In this document: in pieces, positions 1-9,289 of the stretch
Numbering within the stretch: the first letter of the stretch is position 1
Layout of the letters: every line of letters starts with the position of its first letter
From: JAEZBP01 sp963832725
Lineage (GTDB): Bacteria; Myxococcota_A; Polyangia; Polyangiales; Sandaracinaceae
DNA: 64,000 nucleotides
Assembly: GCA_963832725.1 (NCBI GenBank)
Contig: CAWHVG010000003.1
Coordinates: 744,001-808,000 of the forward strand
Reading direction: 5' to 3'
The notes under the pieces: generated by a model
The model's database searches: none
What the model was told of the DNA's origin: nothing
What the model saw: only the letters and a program-made list of their open reading frames with translations
Program-made: the position numbers and the translations under genes

Positions 1-426
1 ATGGCCAACCACGACGGTGCGAACAGCGCCGGTGCGCAGTTCTTCCTCACGGACGGACCGGCCCCTCAGCTGGACGCCGAATCCGGCTACACGATCTTCG
101 GGCAGTGCCAGCCGCAGCACATCATCAGTGAGATCGCCCGGGTTCCCCAGAACCCCGATCAGGGCAACCGGCCCCTCACGCCGATCCACATCGCGCGTCT
201 GTTGATCCGCCGCGTGGAGGGTGGCGCTGCCGCGGCCCAGCCGATGCAGGCGCGCCTCCCGGCGGGCGAGCCGGAGCAGCCGGTCGGTGCATCACCCGGT
301 CCCTTCGAGAGTCGCACCGGGCGTCCCCGGAGCCGCGATGGCCGGCTCTATCCGGAGCCGAGCCCGATGCCGCGGCGCGGCCCCTTCGGCCCGCCCATCC
401 GGCCCGAGCCGCGGCCGCAGAACTAA
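1..426 (+). CDS. Peptidyl-prolyl cis-trans isomerase, cyclophilin type (C-terminal part)
   Basis: This is the C-terminal half of a cyclophilin, which catalyses cis-trans isomerisation of proline peptide bonds. The first residues MANHDGANSAGAQFFLTD match the family block MANxGxNTNGSQFFIT, which normally sits about 100 residues into the protein, so the gene begins upstream of the window and the first ATG is an internal Met. YTIFGQC is the usual following strand. After about residue 75 the protein has a Pro/Arg/Glu-rich tail of roughly 65 residues that is not part of the fold. A signal peptide, if any, lies outside the window. Function is confident; cell location is not known. Confidence 0.85.
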   Translation: MANHDGANSAGAQFFLTDGPAPQLDAESGYTIFGQCQPQHIISEIARVPQNPDQGNRPLTPIHIARLLIRRVEGGAAAAQPMQARLPAGEPEQPVGASPGPFESRTGRPRSRDGRLYPEPSPMPRRGPFGPPIRPEPRPQN

Positions 427-504
427 CGGGAGGTCCCGCGCACAGCGAGCGGGTCGCGCGGAGCACGTGCCGACGCGGCCTGCCCTGCCTGACCGGCCTG
501 GCAA

Positions 505-845
505 GAGAGGCCCTCGATGGGACTTGCCGTGCTCCGGCAACGCTCGGCGCGAGCCGCGGAGCTTCGCTCAGGCCGCGGCCAGGCGGAAGGGGCCTCGATT
601 GGGCTTGCCACGCTCCGGGAATGCGGCGGCGCTCGGCGCGAGCCGCGGAGCTTCGCTCAGGCCGCGGCCAGGCGGAAGGGGCCTCGATCGGGCTTGCCAC
701 GCTCCGGGAATGCGGCGGCGCTCGGCGCGAGCCGCGGAGCTCCGCTCAGGCCGCGACCAAGCGGAAGAGGCCTCGATCGCGGGCTTGCCACCGCTCCGGG
801 AACGCGACGCTCGGCGCGAACCGCCGGAGCTCCGCTCAGGCCGCC
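505..845. repeat. 89-bp tandem repeat array, about 3.8 copies, intergenic
   Basis: The block beginning GCTCGGCGCGAGCCGCGGAG recurs at 542, 631 and 720, and a diverged copy starts at 809, so the spacing is exactly 89 bp each time. A partial copy precedes the first. The second and third units are nearly identical; the outer ones are diverged. The period is not a multiple of three, so long open frames through it are not credible genes. The array fills most of the 410-bp gap between the cyclophilin stop (426) and the SRPBCC gene and covers that gene's last few codons. No function can be read from it. Confidence 0.8.
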
Positions 846-1297
846 GGGCGGCTGTCCTGTACGGCGGGCTCCGCCGTCAAGCGACTGCGCAGGCGCGACA
901 GCCCCGCCCGCAGCCCCGGCCGCAGGGCGCCCACGATGGCCGTCGCAACACCCGGAAACGGGGAGTCCACCAGGATGTCCCAGGTGAGCTGCGAGCCCGT
1001 CCGGCCCCACGGCTCGATCAGGATCTCCCCGCGGTGGAAGCGCACCACCGGCAGGCCCCGCACGATGCGGTACACCATGCGGCGCGGCGGATCGGCGTAG
1101 GTAACCTCCTCGTCGATGGCGAGCCCGCGGATGTGAAGACGGCGCACGGTGCCCACGCCGCCGTCCGGCGGTCCGGCGACCACCGTCACGCGGCCCCCGA
1201 TCCACTCGCTCATGCCCTCGTGATCCGAGAGCACCTCGAAGAGGCGCTCGGGCGGCACGGCGAAGCTCTCCACCAGCGTGGCGCGGGCCTGCCCCAT
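836..1297 (-). CDS. SRPBCC-fold (START/polyketide cyclase-like) protein
   Basis: This 153-residue protein has the pattern of SRPBCC small-ligand-binding proteins. The N-terminal strand TLVESFAVPPERLFEVLSDH leads into a helix with the conserved W (MSEWIG). A central beta-rich part follows (EEVTYADPPRRMVYRI), and a C-terminal helix closes the cavity. The ligand cannot be predicted. It starts 2 bp after the greA stop on the same strand, so the two are almost certainly co-transcribed. Its last codons run into the tandem repeat, and the final 15 or so residues look unconserved. Family call is good; role is unknown. Confidence 0.7.
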   Translation of the reverse strand: MGQARATLVESFAVPPERLFEVLSDHEGMSEWIGGRVTVVAGPPDGGVGTVRRLHIRGLAIDEEVTYADPPRRMVYRIVRGLPVVRFHRGEILIEPWGRTGSQLTWDILVDSPFPGVATAIVGALRPGLRAGLSRLRSRLTAEPAVQDSRPAA

Positions 1298-1299
1298 GC

Positions 1300-1782
1300 T
1301 CAGCCCTCTTCCTTCCAGCGCACGTCGACAACCTCGTAGGTGCGCACGCCACCGGGCGCCTTGACCTTCACCTCATCACCGACCTCGCGGTTGATCAGCG
1401 CCCGCGCGATCGGCGAGGTGACGCTGATCGTCCCCTGCTCGAGGTTCGACTCGTCGGCCCCGACGATGCGATATGTCGCCTCGGTCTCGTTCTCCACGTC
1501 CTCGACCGTGACCCATGCGCCGAACGCGATCCGCTGGCCGGACATGTTGGAGGTGTCGATGATCTCGGCGCGCGAGAGCTTGTCCTCGAGCTCCGCGATG
1601 CGGGCCTCGATGAGGCCCTGCTTGTCCTTGGCCGCGTGATACTCCGCGTTCTCGCGCAGGTCGCCGTGCTCGCGCGCGACCCCAATCTCGCGTGAGATCT
1701 TGATGCGCTCCACGGACTTCAGCTGGCTGAGCTCCGCTTTGAGCGCCGCGTTCCCTTGCGCGGTCATCGGTAGCTTCTCCAT
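1300..1782 (-). CDS. greA: Transcription elongation factor GreA
   Basis: GreA rescues backtracked RNA polymerase by inserting its coiled coil into the secondary channel and stimulating transcript cleavage. At 160 residues it matches the usual 158. The N-terminal coiled coil carries the acidic tip motif DLRENAEYHAAKD with the functional Asp and Glu near residues 41-44. The C-terminal FKBP-like domain begins near residue 80 and ends with the usual SPIARALINREVGDEV block. The frame is intact. It is followed after 2 bp by the SRPBCC gene. Confidence 0.96.
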   Translation of the reverse strand: MEKLPMTAQGNAALKAELSQLKSVERIKISREIGVAREHGDLRENAEYHAAKDKQGLIEARIAELEDKLSRAEIIDTSNMSGQRIAFGAWVTVEDVENETEATYRIVGADESNLEQGTISVTSPIARALINREVGDEVKVKAPGGVRTYEVVDVRWKEEG

Positions 1783-1866
1783 CGAACACCTTTCCGTGAG
1801 CTCGGGTGAGCCTCTGCGGAGCCCTCGGCGGGCGGGCGCGCGCGCCAGCCCCGACGGCGAGAGGAT

Positions 1867-1891
1867 CCCCGTCTTAGCACATCGGACGGGG
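1867..1891 (-). terminator. Hairpin, possible terminator of the esterase gene
   Basis: A 7-bp perfect stem (CCCCGTC / GACGGGG) with an 11-base loop lies 9 bp downstream of the esterase stop and upstream of greA. On the minus strand it is followed by GATCCTCTC rather than a T tract, so intrinsic termination would be weak. It could also lie in the greA leader. Confidence 0.35.
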
Positions 1892-1899
1892 CTCGCGAC

Positions 1900-2838
1900 T
1901 CATTCCGGAAGCGTCTCGTGCGCCAAGGCCCGGTCGTGGAAGAGGAGCATCTCGAGCCCGGCCGGGCCGCGGTTGAACGCGTAGTCGTGAGGGCCCGGCA
2001 CCACCGTCAGCGTGTGGGTGAGGCGCCGCTCCACCAGCGCGCCCGAGAGGCGCCGCGTGGACCAGAGGAAAGGGTCGTCGTCGCTGGTCAGGAGGCGCAG
2101 TCGCTGCGGATGTGCCGGCTCGGCCTCGCCGGCGAGCGCCGCGAGCGCGTCTTCGTTCCCGCGGATGGCCGGCTGGATCCCCTCCACCGCGCCGAAGACC
2201 TCCGGATGCGTCAGTCCGACCTCCAGCGCCACGCGGCCGCCCATCGAGACACCGTCGATCCCGGTGCCCTCCCGCGTGCGCGCGGCCCCTTCGAAGCGCT
2301 CGCGGACGGCGTCGATCAGCGGCCCGGCCAACCAGTCGCCGATCTCGCGCATGCGCTCGCTGGAGACCTCCTCGCCGCCGATGTCCGGCACGTAGGGCGT
2401 CACCACCATCACGCCGCGGAAGCGCTCGCCGCGCAGCGACTCGTTCACGTAGAGCAGGTGCGGATCGCGCACGAAGCGTTGGTAGTCCGCGGCGAATACG
2501 TGCCCGCGCATCAGGCCCTGAAACGCGTTGGGGAGGTCGTAGAGCGTCGCCCAGCCGAGGTATCCGCGATCGGGATCGGCCTCTCCCGCACCGTGCAATG
2601 CGATGAGGATCGGGTAGCGCTCGCCCGGCGGGTGCTCGAGGTGATCGCCCCGCCGCGGGAAGGTGATCAGCACGCGCTGCTCGCCCCAGGGCGCTTCGAC
2701 GTCCAGCCGCCGGTAGTGCACCCACTCGCTGTAGGTCTGGGCACCGCCGGGCGCCGGGACGAGCCCCACCGCCAGCGCGGCGAGCGCGGCCGCGGTGAGG
2801 ATCGTCGTTCCGAGGCGAAGTCCGAGGTGTGAGCGCAT
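1900..2838 (-). CDS. Secreted alpha/beta-hydrolase, esterase-D type
   Basis: This is a 312-residue exported hydrolase. The N-terminus has a signal peptide: Arg-containing start, hydrophobic stretch about residues 11-28, and cleavage near GGAQ. The catalytic Ser sits in GVSMGG near residue 197, and a His lies in GPHDY close to the C-terminus. The LIALHGAG block near residue 80 forms the oxyanion side. This layout is that of the esterase D / putative esterase family. The substrate is unknown. It is transcribed away from carB with 25 bp between them and may be the last gene of the tsaE-carB unit. Confidence 0.7.
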   Translation of the reverse strand: MRSHLGLRLGTTILTAAALAALAVGLVPAPGGAQTYSEWVHYRRLDVEAPWGEQRVLITFPRRGDHLEHPPGERYPILIALHGAGEADPDRGYLGWATLYDLPNAFQGLMRGHVFAADYQRFVRDPHLLYVNESLRGERFRGVMVVTPYVPDIGGEEVSSERMREIGDWLAGPLIDAVRERFEGAARTREGTGIDGVSMGGRVALEVGLTHPEVFGAVEGIQPAIRGNEDALAALAGEAEPAHPQRLRLLTSDDDPFLWSTRRLSGALVERRLTHTLTVVPGPHDYAFNRGPAGLEMLLFHDRALAHETLPE

Positions 2839-2863
2839 GCGTGGCCGGGCACGAGCGAGAGGC

Positions 2864-5800
2864 TCAGCGGCCCAAGGAGTGATGGTACTCCTGCAGCGAG
2901 CGCACCGTCATCGGCGATTCGCGCCGCGACTCGATCGCCGCCACGGCCGCGCTGGCCGCCGCGATCGTCGTGAAATACGGGACGCCGGCCATCAGCGTGG
3001 CGCGCCGGAGCGAGTAGCTGTCCCGGATGGCCTGCGCGCCCTCGGTGGTGTTGATCACCATGGCGATCTGGCCGTCCCGCAAGCGATCCACCACGTGCGG
3101 GCGGCCTTCGTACACCTTGTTGACCCGCTCCGCGGCCACGCCGACGCGCTCCAGCACGTTGGCGGTGCCGCCGGTGGCCACGATGGCGAACCCCAGCCGC
3201 GTGAGGCGGTCCGCCAGCTCCGAGGCGGCCTGCTTGTCCTCGTCGCGCACGCTGACGAAGACGCTCCCTTCATCGGGTAGACGCGCGCCGGTCGCGAGCT
3301 GCGCCTTCAGGAACGCGCTCGCGAAGCTGTCGGCCACGCCCATCACCTCGCCGGTCGAGCGCATCTCCGGGCCGAGCAGGGTGTCGACGCCCTGGAACTT
3401 GGCGAAGGGGAAGACCGACTCCTTCACGGCGACGTGCTTCGGCACGACCTCGCGGTCCACGCCGAGCTCGCGCAGCGTCTTGCCGGCCATCACCTTGGCC
3501 GCGATCTGCGCCAGCGGCGTGCCGATCACCTTGCTGACGAAGGGGATCGTCCGCGATGCGCGCGGGTTCACCTCGAGCACGTGGACGGCGCTGCCGCGGA
3601 TGGCGAACTGCACGTTCATCAGCCCGACCACGCCGAGCTCCAGCGCCAAGGCCCGCGTGCTGCTGCGGATGGTCGCCAGCACCTCGGGCGGCAGCGCGTG
3701 CGCGGGCAGGACCATCGAGGAGTCGCCCGAGTGCACGCCGGCCTCTTCGATGTGCTGCATGAGCCCACCGATGACGACGCTCTGCCCGTCCGAGACGCAG
3801 TCCACGTCCACCTCGATGGCGTCGCGGAGGAACTCGTCGAGGAGGATGGTCTGACTCTCCGCCTCCTCGACCGCCTGGAGCGCCACGGCCATGTAGCGTG
3901 CGAGATCCGTGCGCGAGTAGACGATCTCCATCGCGCGGCCGCCGAGCACGTAGCTCGGGCGAACCACCAGCGGGTAGCCGATCGACTCCGCCACGCTCAT
4001 GGCTTCGGCGGCACCACGCGCGATCCCGCCCCGCGGGCGACGGAGGTTGAGCTTGGTGAGCAGCGCGTCGAATCGCTCGCGATCCTCGGCGCGATCGATG
4101 GCATCGGCGGTCGTCCCCAGGATGCGCACGCCCGCCCGCGAGAGCGGCACCGACAGCTTCAGCGGGGTCTGCCCGCCCAGCTGCACGATGATGCCCATCG
4201 GCTTCTCGACCTCGACGATCTCCATCACGTCCTCGAACGTCAGCGGCTCGAAGTAGAGGCGATCGGAGGTGTCGAAGTCGGTGCTGACGGTCTCCGGGTT
4301 GCAGTTGACCATGATGGTCTCGTACCCGAGCTCCCGCAGCGCGAAGGAGGCGTGGACGCAGCAGTAGTCGAACTCGATCCCCTGGCCGATCCGGTTCGGG
4401 CCGCCGCCGAGGATCATGATCTTCTCGCGCTCGGTCGGCGCCGCCTCGGAGCCGCGGCCCCACGTCGAGTAGAGGTAGGGGGTGTGGGCGACGAACTCCG
4501 CCGCGCAGCTGTCGACTCGCGCGTAGATCGGCCGCACGCCGAGCGACGTCCGCTTCGTTCGCACGTTCTCCGGCGTCTCGCCCCGAACGGACGCGATGGC
4601 TGCCGGTCCGAGAACCCGAGCGCTTTGGCCTCCGCGAGCACCTTCGCGTCGAGCTGCGGCGCCTCGGCGAGGTCCCGCTCGGCCTTCACCAGCTCCTCGA
4701 GCTGCACCAGGAACCAGCGATCGATCTTGGTGGCGTCGAAGAGCGCTTCCACGCTCAGCCCGAGCCGCAGGGCGTCGACGATGTACCAGAGCCGATCCGC
4801 GAGCGGCGTGCGCACCAGCTCGAGCAAGGCCTCGCGAAGCTCGTCGTCGGTGGCCTCCGGCAGCTCCAGCTCGCGCTGGTCGGAAGGCGGCGTGAGGTCG
4901 CCGGAGGCCTCCGCGATCTTCAGATCGCGCACCCTCGCGACGAGCTCGCGGTAGTCGACCTTCTCGCGCAGCGTGACCAGCCCCTCGCGGCCGATCTCCA
5001 GCGAGCGCGCGGCCTTCTGCACGGCCTGCTTGAAGGTGCGGCCGATGCTCATCACCTCGCCGACCGACTTCATCTGCGTGCTCAGGCGCGGGTCGGCGCC
5101 GCGGAACTTCTCGAACGCGAAGCGCGGCCACTTCACGACCACGTAGTCGATGGTCGGCTCGAACGCGGCGCTCGTCTGGGTGATGTCGTTCGAGAGCTCG
5201 TCGAGGCGGTAGCCGACCGCGAGCTTGGCGGCGATCTTGGCGATGGGATAGCCGGTGGCCTTGGACGCGAGCGCGCTCGATCGGGAGACGCGCGGGTTCA
5301 TCTCGATGACGATCACGCGGCCGTCGTCCGGGTTGACCGCGAACTGGATGTTCGAGCCGCCGGTCTCGACGCCGATCTCGGTGATCACCGCCCGCGCCGC
5401 GTCGCGCAGGCGCTGGTACTCCTTGTCGGTGAGCGTCATCGCCGGCGCGACCGTCATCGAGTCGCCGGTGTGGACGCCCATCGGGATCGAAGTTCTCGAT
5501 GGTGCAGATGACCGAGAAGTTGTCCGCCTTGTCGCGGATGACTTCGAGCTCGTACTCCTTCCAGCCGAGGATGCTCTCCTCGACCAGGCACTCGTGAGTC
5601 GGGCTCTGCTGGAAGGCCCAGCGGAGCTTCTGCTCGAACTCGCTCCTGTTGTAGGCGATGCCGCCGCCCGAGCCGCCGAGGGTGAACGAGGGCCGCAGGA
5701 TGACCGGGAAGCCGAGCGCCTCGACCTCCTCGAAGGCCTGCTCGATCGAGCGGGCGACGAACGCACGCGCCACGTCGAGCCCGAGCTTCTCCATCGCCGC

Positions 5801-6199
5801 CTTGAAGAGCTCCCGGTCCTCCGCCTTCTGGATGGCCTCGAGGCTGGCGCCGATCAGCTCGACGCCCTTCTCTTTCAGCACGCCGCGTTGGCCAAGTCGA
5901 GAGCGAGGTTGAGCGCCGTCTGGCCGCCGAGGGTGGGCAGGAGCGCGTCGGGCTTCTCGCGGTCGATGATCTGCCTCGATCACCTCCGGCACCAGCGGCT
6001 CGACGTAGGTGCGATCCGCGAACTGCGGGTCGGTCATGATCGTGGCCGGGTTGCTGTTGACCAGGACGACCTCGTAGCCCTCCTGTTTCAGCGCCTTGGC
6101 GCCCTGCGTGCCCGAGTAGTCGAACTCGCAGGCTTGTCCGATCACGATCGGCCCCGAGCCGAGCAGGAGAATCTTGTGGAGATCGTCTCGGCGCGGCAT
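2864..6199 (-). CDS. carB: Carbamoyl-phosphate synthase large subunit (frameshifted in this sequence)
   Basis: CarB makes carbamoyl phosphate from bicarbonate, ammonia and two ATP for arginine and pyrimidine synthesis. The product starts with SGPIVIGQACEFDYSG. It has two ATP-grasp halves (GGSGGGIAYN and the second-half VRPSYVLGGRAMEIVY) and ends in an MGS-like allosteric domain, for a full length near 1,100 residues. The reading frame breaks at about 5975, 5890, 5490 and 4600. Between 5490 and 4600 the conserved protein (IGVETGGSNIQFAVNP and onward) is in another minus-strand frame. Four indels in an essential, otherwise perfectly conserved gene point to sequence error rather than decay. tsaE lies 58 bp upstream; carA is not in the window. 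Confidence 0.93.
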   Translation of the reverse strand: MPRRDDLHKILLLGSGPIVIGQACEFDYSGTQGAKALKQEGYEVVLVNSNPATIMTDPQFADRTYVEPLVPEVIEADHRPREARRAPAHPRRPDGAQPRSRLGQRGVLKEKGVELIGASLEAIQKAEDRELFKAAMEKLGLDVARAFVARSIEQAFEEVEALGFPVILRPSFTLGGSGGGIAYNRSEFEQKLRWAFQQSPTHECLVEESILGWKEYELEVIRDKADNFSVICTIENFDPDGRPHRRLDDGRAGDDAHRQGVPAPARRGAGGDHRDRRRDRRLEHPVRGQPGRRPRDRHRDEPARLPIERARVQGHRLSHRQDRRQARGRLPPRRALERHHPDERRVRADHRLRGREVAALRVREVPRRRPAPEHADEVGRRGDEHRPHLQAGRAEGRALAGDRPRGAGHAAREGRLPRARREGARSEDRGGLRRPHAAFRPARAGAAGGHRRRASRGLARAGAHAARGSALVHRRRPAARAERGSALRRHQDRSLVPGAARGAGEGRAGPRRGAAARREGARGGQSARVLGPAAIASVRGETPENVRTKRTSLGVRPIYARVDSCAAEFVAHTPYLYSTWGRGSEAAPTEREKIMILGGGPNRIGQGIEFDYCCVHASFALRELGYETIMVNCNPETVSTDFDTSDRLYFEPLTFEDVMEIVEVEKPMGIIVQLGGQTPLKLSVPLSRAGVRILGTTADAIDRAEDRERFDALLTKLNLRRPRGGIARGAAEAMSVAESIGYPLVVRPSYVLGGRAMEIVYSRTDLARYMAVALQAVEEAESQTILLDEFLRDAIEVDVDCVSDGQSVVIGGLMQHIEEAGVHSGDSSMVLPAHALPPEVLATIRSSTRALALELGVVGLMNVQFAIRGSAVHVLEVNPRASRTIPFVSKVIGTPLAQIAAKVMAGKTLRELGVDREVVPKHVAVKESVFPFAKFQGVDTLLGPEMRSTGEVMGVADSFASAFLKAQLATGARLPDEGSVFVSVRDEDKQAASELADRLTRLGFAIVATGGTANVLERVGVAAERVNKVYEGRPHVVDRLRDGQIAMVINTTEGAQAIRDSYSLRRATLMAGVPYFTTIAAASAAVAAIESRRESPMTVRSLQEYHHSLGR

Positions 6200-6257
6200 G
6201 GCGCGCGGGGAGTACCAGAGCGCGCAAGACAGGGCAAGGGGCGCCCGGGCCCGCGGG

Positions 6258-6764
6258 TCACCCTCTCTCGCCGGCGCAGAAGCGCGCCACGCGGGGGACC
6301 TCCATCAGCGCCTCGACGATGGCCTCGCCTCGCGCGTCCAACCCGCGCACGCGGGCGCCGCGGCCGGTGTGCGCGTCCCGCGGCGCCAGCGCGACCTCGA
6401 CCCCGCGCTCGCCCAACGCGGCGCGGAAACGCGCTCCCCACTCGACGACGGTGACCGCGCCGTCGAAGCCCTCCTCGATGCCCAGCTCGCCGAGCTCGTC
6501 CACGTCGCCGAGCCGGTAGAGATCGAGATGCCGGATGGGCACCCTCCCCTCGTGCTCGTGCATCAGCGCGAAGGTCGGGCTGGTGACGGGAATGTCGGAG
6601 GGCACCCCGAGCGCTCGGAGCAGCCCGCGCGTGAAGAAGGTCTTCCCGGCGCCGAGGTCGCCCTCCAGCCAGATGACGTCGCCGGGCGCGAGGAGCGCCG
6701 CCAGGGCCGCGCCGAGCTGCCGCGTCGCCCGGCGGCTCGGAAGCTCGAGCTCGACCATCATCAC
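6258..6764 (-). CDS. tsaE: tRNA threonylcarbamoyladenosine biosynthesis ATPase TsaE
   Basis: TsaE is the ATPase that, with TsaB and TsaD, installs threonylcarbamoyl-adenosine at position 37 of ANN-decoding tRNAs. Its Walker A is GDLGAGKT near residue 40. The switch-like SPTFALMHEHEG and the HLDLYRLGDVDELGELGIEE block are diagnostic. At 168 residues it is of normal length. The ORF begins with three consecutive Met codons; the exact start among these is unclear. carB follows on the same strand after a short gap, so co-transcription is likely. TsaB and TsaD are not in the window. Confidence 0.92.
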   Translation of the reverse strand: MMMVELELPSRRATRQLGAALAALLAPGDVIWLEGDLGAGKTFFTRGLLRALGVPSDIPVTSPTFALMHEHEGRVPIRHLDLYRLGDVDELGELGIEEGFDGAVTVVEWGARFRAALGERGVEVALAPRDAHTGRGARVRGLDARGEAIVEALMEVPRVARFCAGERG

Positions 6765-6997
6765 TCGGATCTCGGGCGGCGGGGACGCATGGGCGCCAAA
6801 GCTACCCGGCCGACACGCGCCGGCAACACGCGGGCGAGCCCGTCGCCGATTTCGCTCGAGCCCGTTCGAGGCGCGACGCGATTGTCTGCGCCCCCGGATG
6901 AATCAGGCATGCGGAGCCGTACGCCCGAGCTCTCCCCAGGTGCTGCCCCGACTGACTCCAGCGAGATTGGAGGCCCGACGAGGCCCCGGCTGCCTCC

Positions 6998-8698
6998 TCA
7001 GCGGGGCGCGGCCGCGTCTTCGCGCTGCTCGAGCACGCGCACGGCGACTTCCCCCTGACCGCCGTACATGGCGACCTCCAGCGTCAGCACCTCGTTCCGC
7101 TCCGCGCAGCGCGAGATCGCCGCGTAGGAGGCCGGCCCCGAATCGCTGGTGAGGAGGTTCTCCTCGGCGTCGCGGAGGAAGAGGTCGATGTCCTCCACGC
7201 CCTCGTCGCCCGCCGCCGCCACCGCCAGGCATTGTCCGGCGGAGAGCGGCGGCAACGAACGCTGCAGATGTTCCCCTTGCGCCAGCGGGGCCTCGAACGT
7301 CGTCACCTCGCGGTAGCGGCGCAGGCGATAGGGCGCGCTGGCCTCCTCGAGGCGCAGCTCCCGCAGCGAGTCGACGCCCTCCGGCGCCCGGAGTAGCGCC
7401 AGCGCATAGGCGCCGTCCGCGCCGTAGGCCTTCACCGCGACCCGCAACACCGCCGGCTCCGGGCGGCAGGCGCGGACCCGCGCCGTCGAGTGAACCGCGG
7501 TGTCACTGTCGAGCTCGCGGCCGTTCTCGTCCGCCAGGTAGAGGTCGAGGTCCATCCCCTCGTGCGATGCCGCCCCCGCGACCAGCCCGCAGCCGGGGCC
7601 GATCACCACTTCGTGCGTTCGGACTTCGCCCGGTACGATGGCCGCGTCGCGCGCGATGAAGAGCGGAGCACCGAAGCCGCGCTCTCGCAGCGGCGCCGAG
7701 AGCACTTCGATGGCCAAGCCGGGGTCCGCCCGCGGCTCGGGTGCCGGCTCCAGCGTGTCGGGGACCTCCGCCGCCGGCTGACCGGGCCCGACCATCACCA
7801 TCACGCCCACCGCGCCCGCGCCTTCGAACGCGCGCAGCTCCACGGTGTGGCGGCCGGTCTCGCTCGGGCAGTGCTCGATCGAGGGCTCCGCGTCGCCCGC
7901 CAGGTCGCGATCGACCTCCACCCCAGCCGCGTCGAAGAGGTAGAGGTCGATGTCGCGCAGTCCGTCGGCGCGTCCGATGGCCGCGTAGCACCGTCCCGCC
8001 TCGAGCTCGACCGGCAGCCGCACCACCGCGCCCTCGCTCACTCTCTCGAGCAGCGGCGAGCCGACCGGCACGAACCCGCGCGCCCGCAGCGCGCCACGCG
8101 TGCGGGCCAGGTGATCCTCGAGCGCCCGGAACTCGACCCGCGGCGCGAGCACGCCCTCGAAGAGCCCGTCGAAGCCTTCGCCCTCCCCCGGCGCGCTCCG
8201 GAACTGTGCGACCAGGGCGGCGCCCGCCCCTTCGCGGGCCGAGACGACCAGGTAGAAAGCCCGATGGGTCACACCCTCCTCGTCCTGCGGGCAGACGTGG
8301 ACGAGCGCGCCCTCCCCGCTGACCGAGTCGCTGGCGGTCTCCGCGCCCTCGCCGTCGTAGAGGGTCATGCCGAGCTGCCGGATGGAGCCGCCGCCGAGCG
8401 CCATGAAGGTGCTGCAGGTGCCCGCGGCCAAGTCCAGCGGCGTCACGGCGTCGCGATCCTCGAGCACCAACACCCGGGCCAGCCCGACCTGGTCGCCGTA
8501 GCCACGACGGCGCATGCGCTCGCGCAGGCGCGCGTGCCGGCGGTTGAGCGCGTCGAGCGGGCCTGGCTCGCTCGGAAGCGTGCTCAACGGCGCGTCGTCC
8601 GGCGGAGGCGGCTCGGCGCAGCTCCCGGTCGCCGCCACGAGCAGCACCAGCACGACCTGAGCGGCAGCGAACCGGCTGCCATCCCGCGTGCCGCTCAA
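6998..8698 (-). CDS. Large lipoprotein with repeated PPC-like beta domains
   Basis: The likely start is the TTG at 8698, which overlaps the TGA of the upstream gene (TTGA) and gives a lipoprotein signal peptide ending at ATGSC. Longer upstream readings only shadow the neighbouring gene. The 566-residue mature region has at least four units of about 110 residues, each with a motif such as DIDLYLFDAAG, DLDLYLADENG or DIDLFLRDAEE and a nearby Cys (SCAxxxG or CxxE). This resembles pre-peptidase C-terminal (PPC) beta-sandwich domains found on secreted bacterial proteins. No catalytic motif is visible. It is translationally coupled to a smaller paralogue (8695-9240), so both probably act together on the cell surface. 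Function unknown. Confidence 0.6.
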   Translation of the reverse strand: MSGTRDGSRFAAAQVVLVLLVAATGSCAEPPPPDDAPLSTLPSEPGPLDALNRRHARLRERMRRRGYGDQVGLARVLVLEDRDAVTPLDLAAGTCSTFMALGGGSIRQLGMTLYDGEGAETASDSVSGEGALVHVCPQDEEGVTHRAFYLVVSAREGAGAALVAQFRSAPGEGEGFDGLFEGVLAPRVEFRALEDHLARTRGALRARGFVPVGSPLLERVSEGAVVRLPVELEAGRCYAAIGRADGLRDIDLYLFDAAGVEVDRDLAGDAEPSIEHCPSETGRHTVELRAFEGAGAVGVMVMVGPGQPAAEVPDTLEPAPEPRADPGLAIEVLSAPLRERGFGAPLFIARDAAIVPGEVRTHEVVIGPGCGLVAGAASHEGMDLDLYLADENGRELDSDTAVHSTARVRACRPEPAVLRVAVKAYGADGAYALALLRAPEGVDSLRELRLEEASAPYRLRRYREVTTFEAPLAQGEHLQRSLPPLSAGQCLAVAAAGDEGVEDIDLFLRDAEENLLTSDSGPASYAAISRCAERNEVLTLEVAMYGGQGEVAVRVLEQREDAAAPR

Positions 8699-9240
8699 CG
8701 GTTCTCCATCGGCTCCGCGACCTGCACCTCGCGGAAGACGTCGTCCATCCGGATGTCCAGCCCGGTCGGTCCGCGGAACGCCCGCACCTCGAAGAGCCCG
8801 CTCCCCGCCGAGACCTGCACCGCCAGGTAATAGGTGCCCGATTGGTGCGGGCAGAAGCGCAGCGCGGCCAGCGGCCCACTGGTGGCGTCGTGGACCACCT
8901 CGCTGCCCTCGCTGTCGAAGACCCGCAAATTCAGCTCGCGCACCTCGGCCGAGGCGCCGGCCAAGACCACGTGGCAGGTGCCCGAGCGCATGGCCAGTTC
9001 CCGTACGTCGGAGGCGTGATCGACCAGGAACCCGCGCCACTGGTCGCCGTACGCCGCGAACCCACGGGTTCGGACGATCTCGGACGCCGCGTCCATCGCT
9101 CGCGACACGCGGGAGGACCGGAAGTCGGCGGCGTGCGGCGGAGCTTCCGTGGCCTCAGCGCCCGACGGATCGGGATCGCCGCACCCCCAGAACACCAGCG
9201 CAAGGGCGGACGCCATCCATCGCTGTCGCCGGATTGGCAC
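8695..9240 (-). CDS. Small lipoprotein, paralogue of its downstream neighbour
   Basis: This is a 181-residue predicted lipoprotein with signal peptide and lipobox VFWGC near residue 20. The mature part contains one unit like those of the downstream 566-residue lipoprotein: a Cys in RSGTCHVVLAG, then LNLRVFDSEGSEV, then CPHQSGTYYLAV, the typical order of a PPC-like domain. Its stop overlaps the TTG start of that protein. It probably arose from the same domain family by duplication. No enzymatic motif; function unknown. Confidence 0.6.
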   Translation of the reverse strand: MPIRRQRWMASALALVFWGCGDPDPSGAEATEAPPHAADFRSSRVSRAMDAASEIVRTRGFAAYGDQWRGFLVDHASDVRELAMRSGTCHVVLAGASAEVRELNLRVFDSEGSEVVHDATSGPLAALRFCPHQSGTYYLAVQVSAGSGLFEVRAFRGPTGLDIRMDDVFREVQVAEPMENR

Positions 9241-9289
9241 GAGAAGAGGTGTAGCAGGCCGCGAGCGAGCGTGTCCGTCTCAGCTCCGC

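Noticed and set aside
221..1339. Arg-rich open frames through the 89-bp array
   Set aside because: The repeat period is not a multiple of three and the frames show no start signal or family similarity.
2864..6199. carB as a decayed pseudogene
   Set aside because: All conserved blocks are present in order across frames, no stretch is lost, and many other essential genes here have the same kind of single-base break.
8699..9040. N-terminal extension of the large PPC-like lipoprotein
   Set aside because: This part is an out-of-frame reading of the smaller lipoprotein gene; the TTG at 8698 gives a proper lipoprotein signal.
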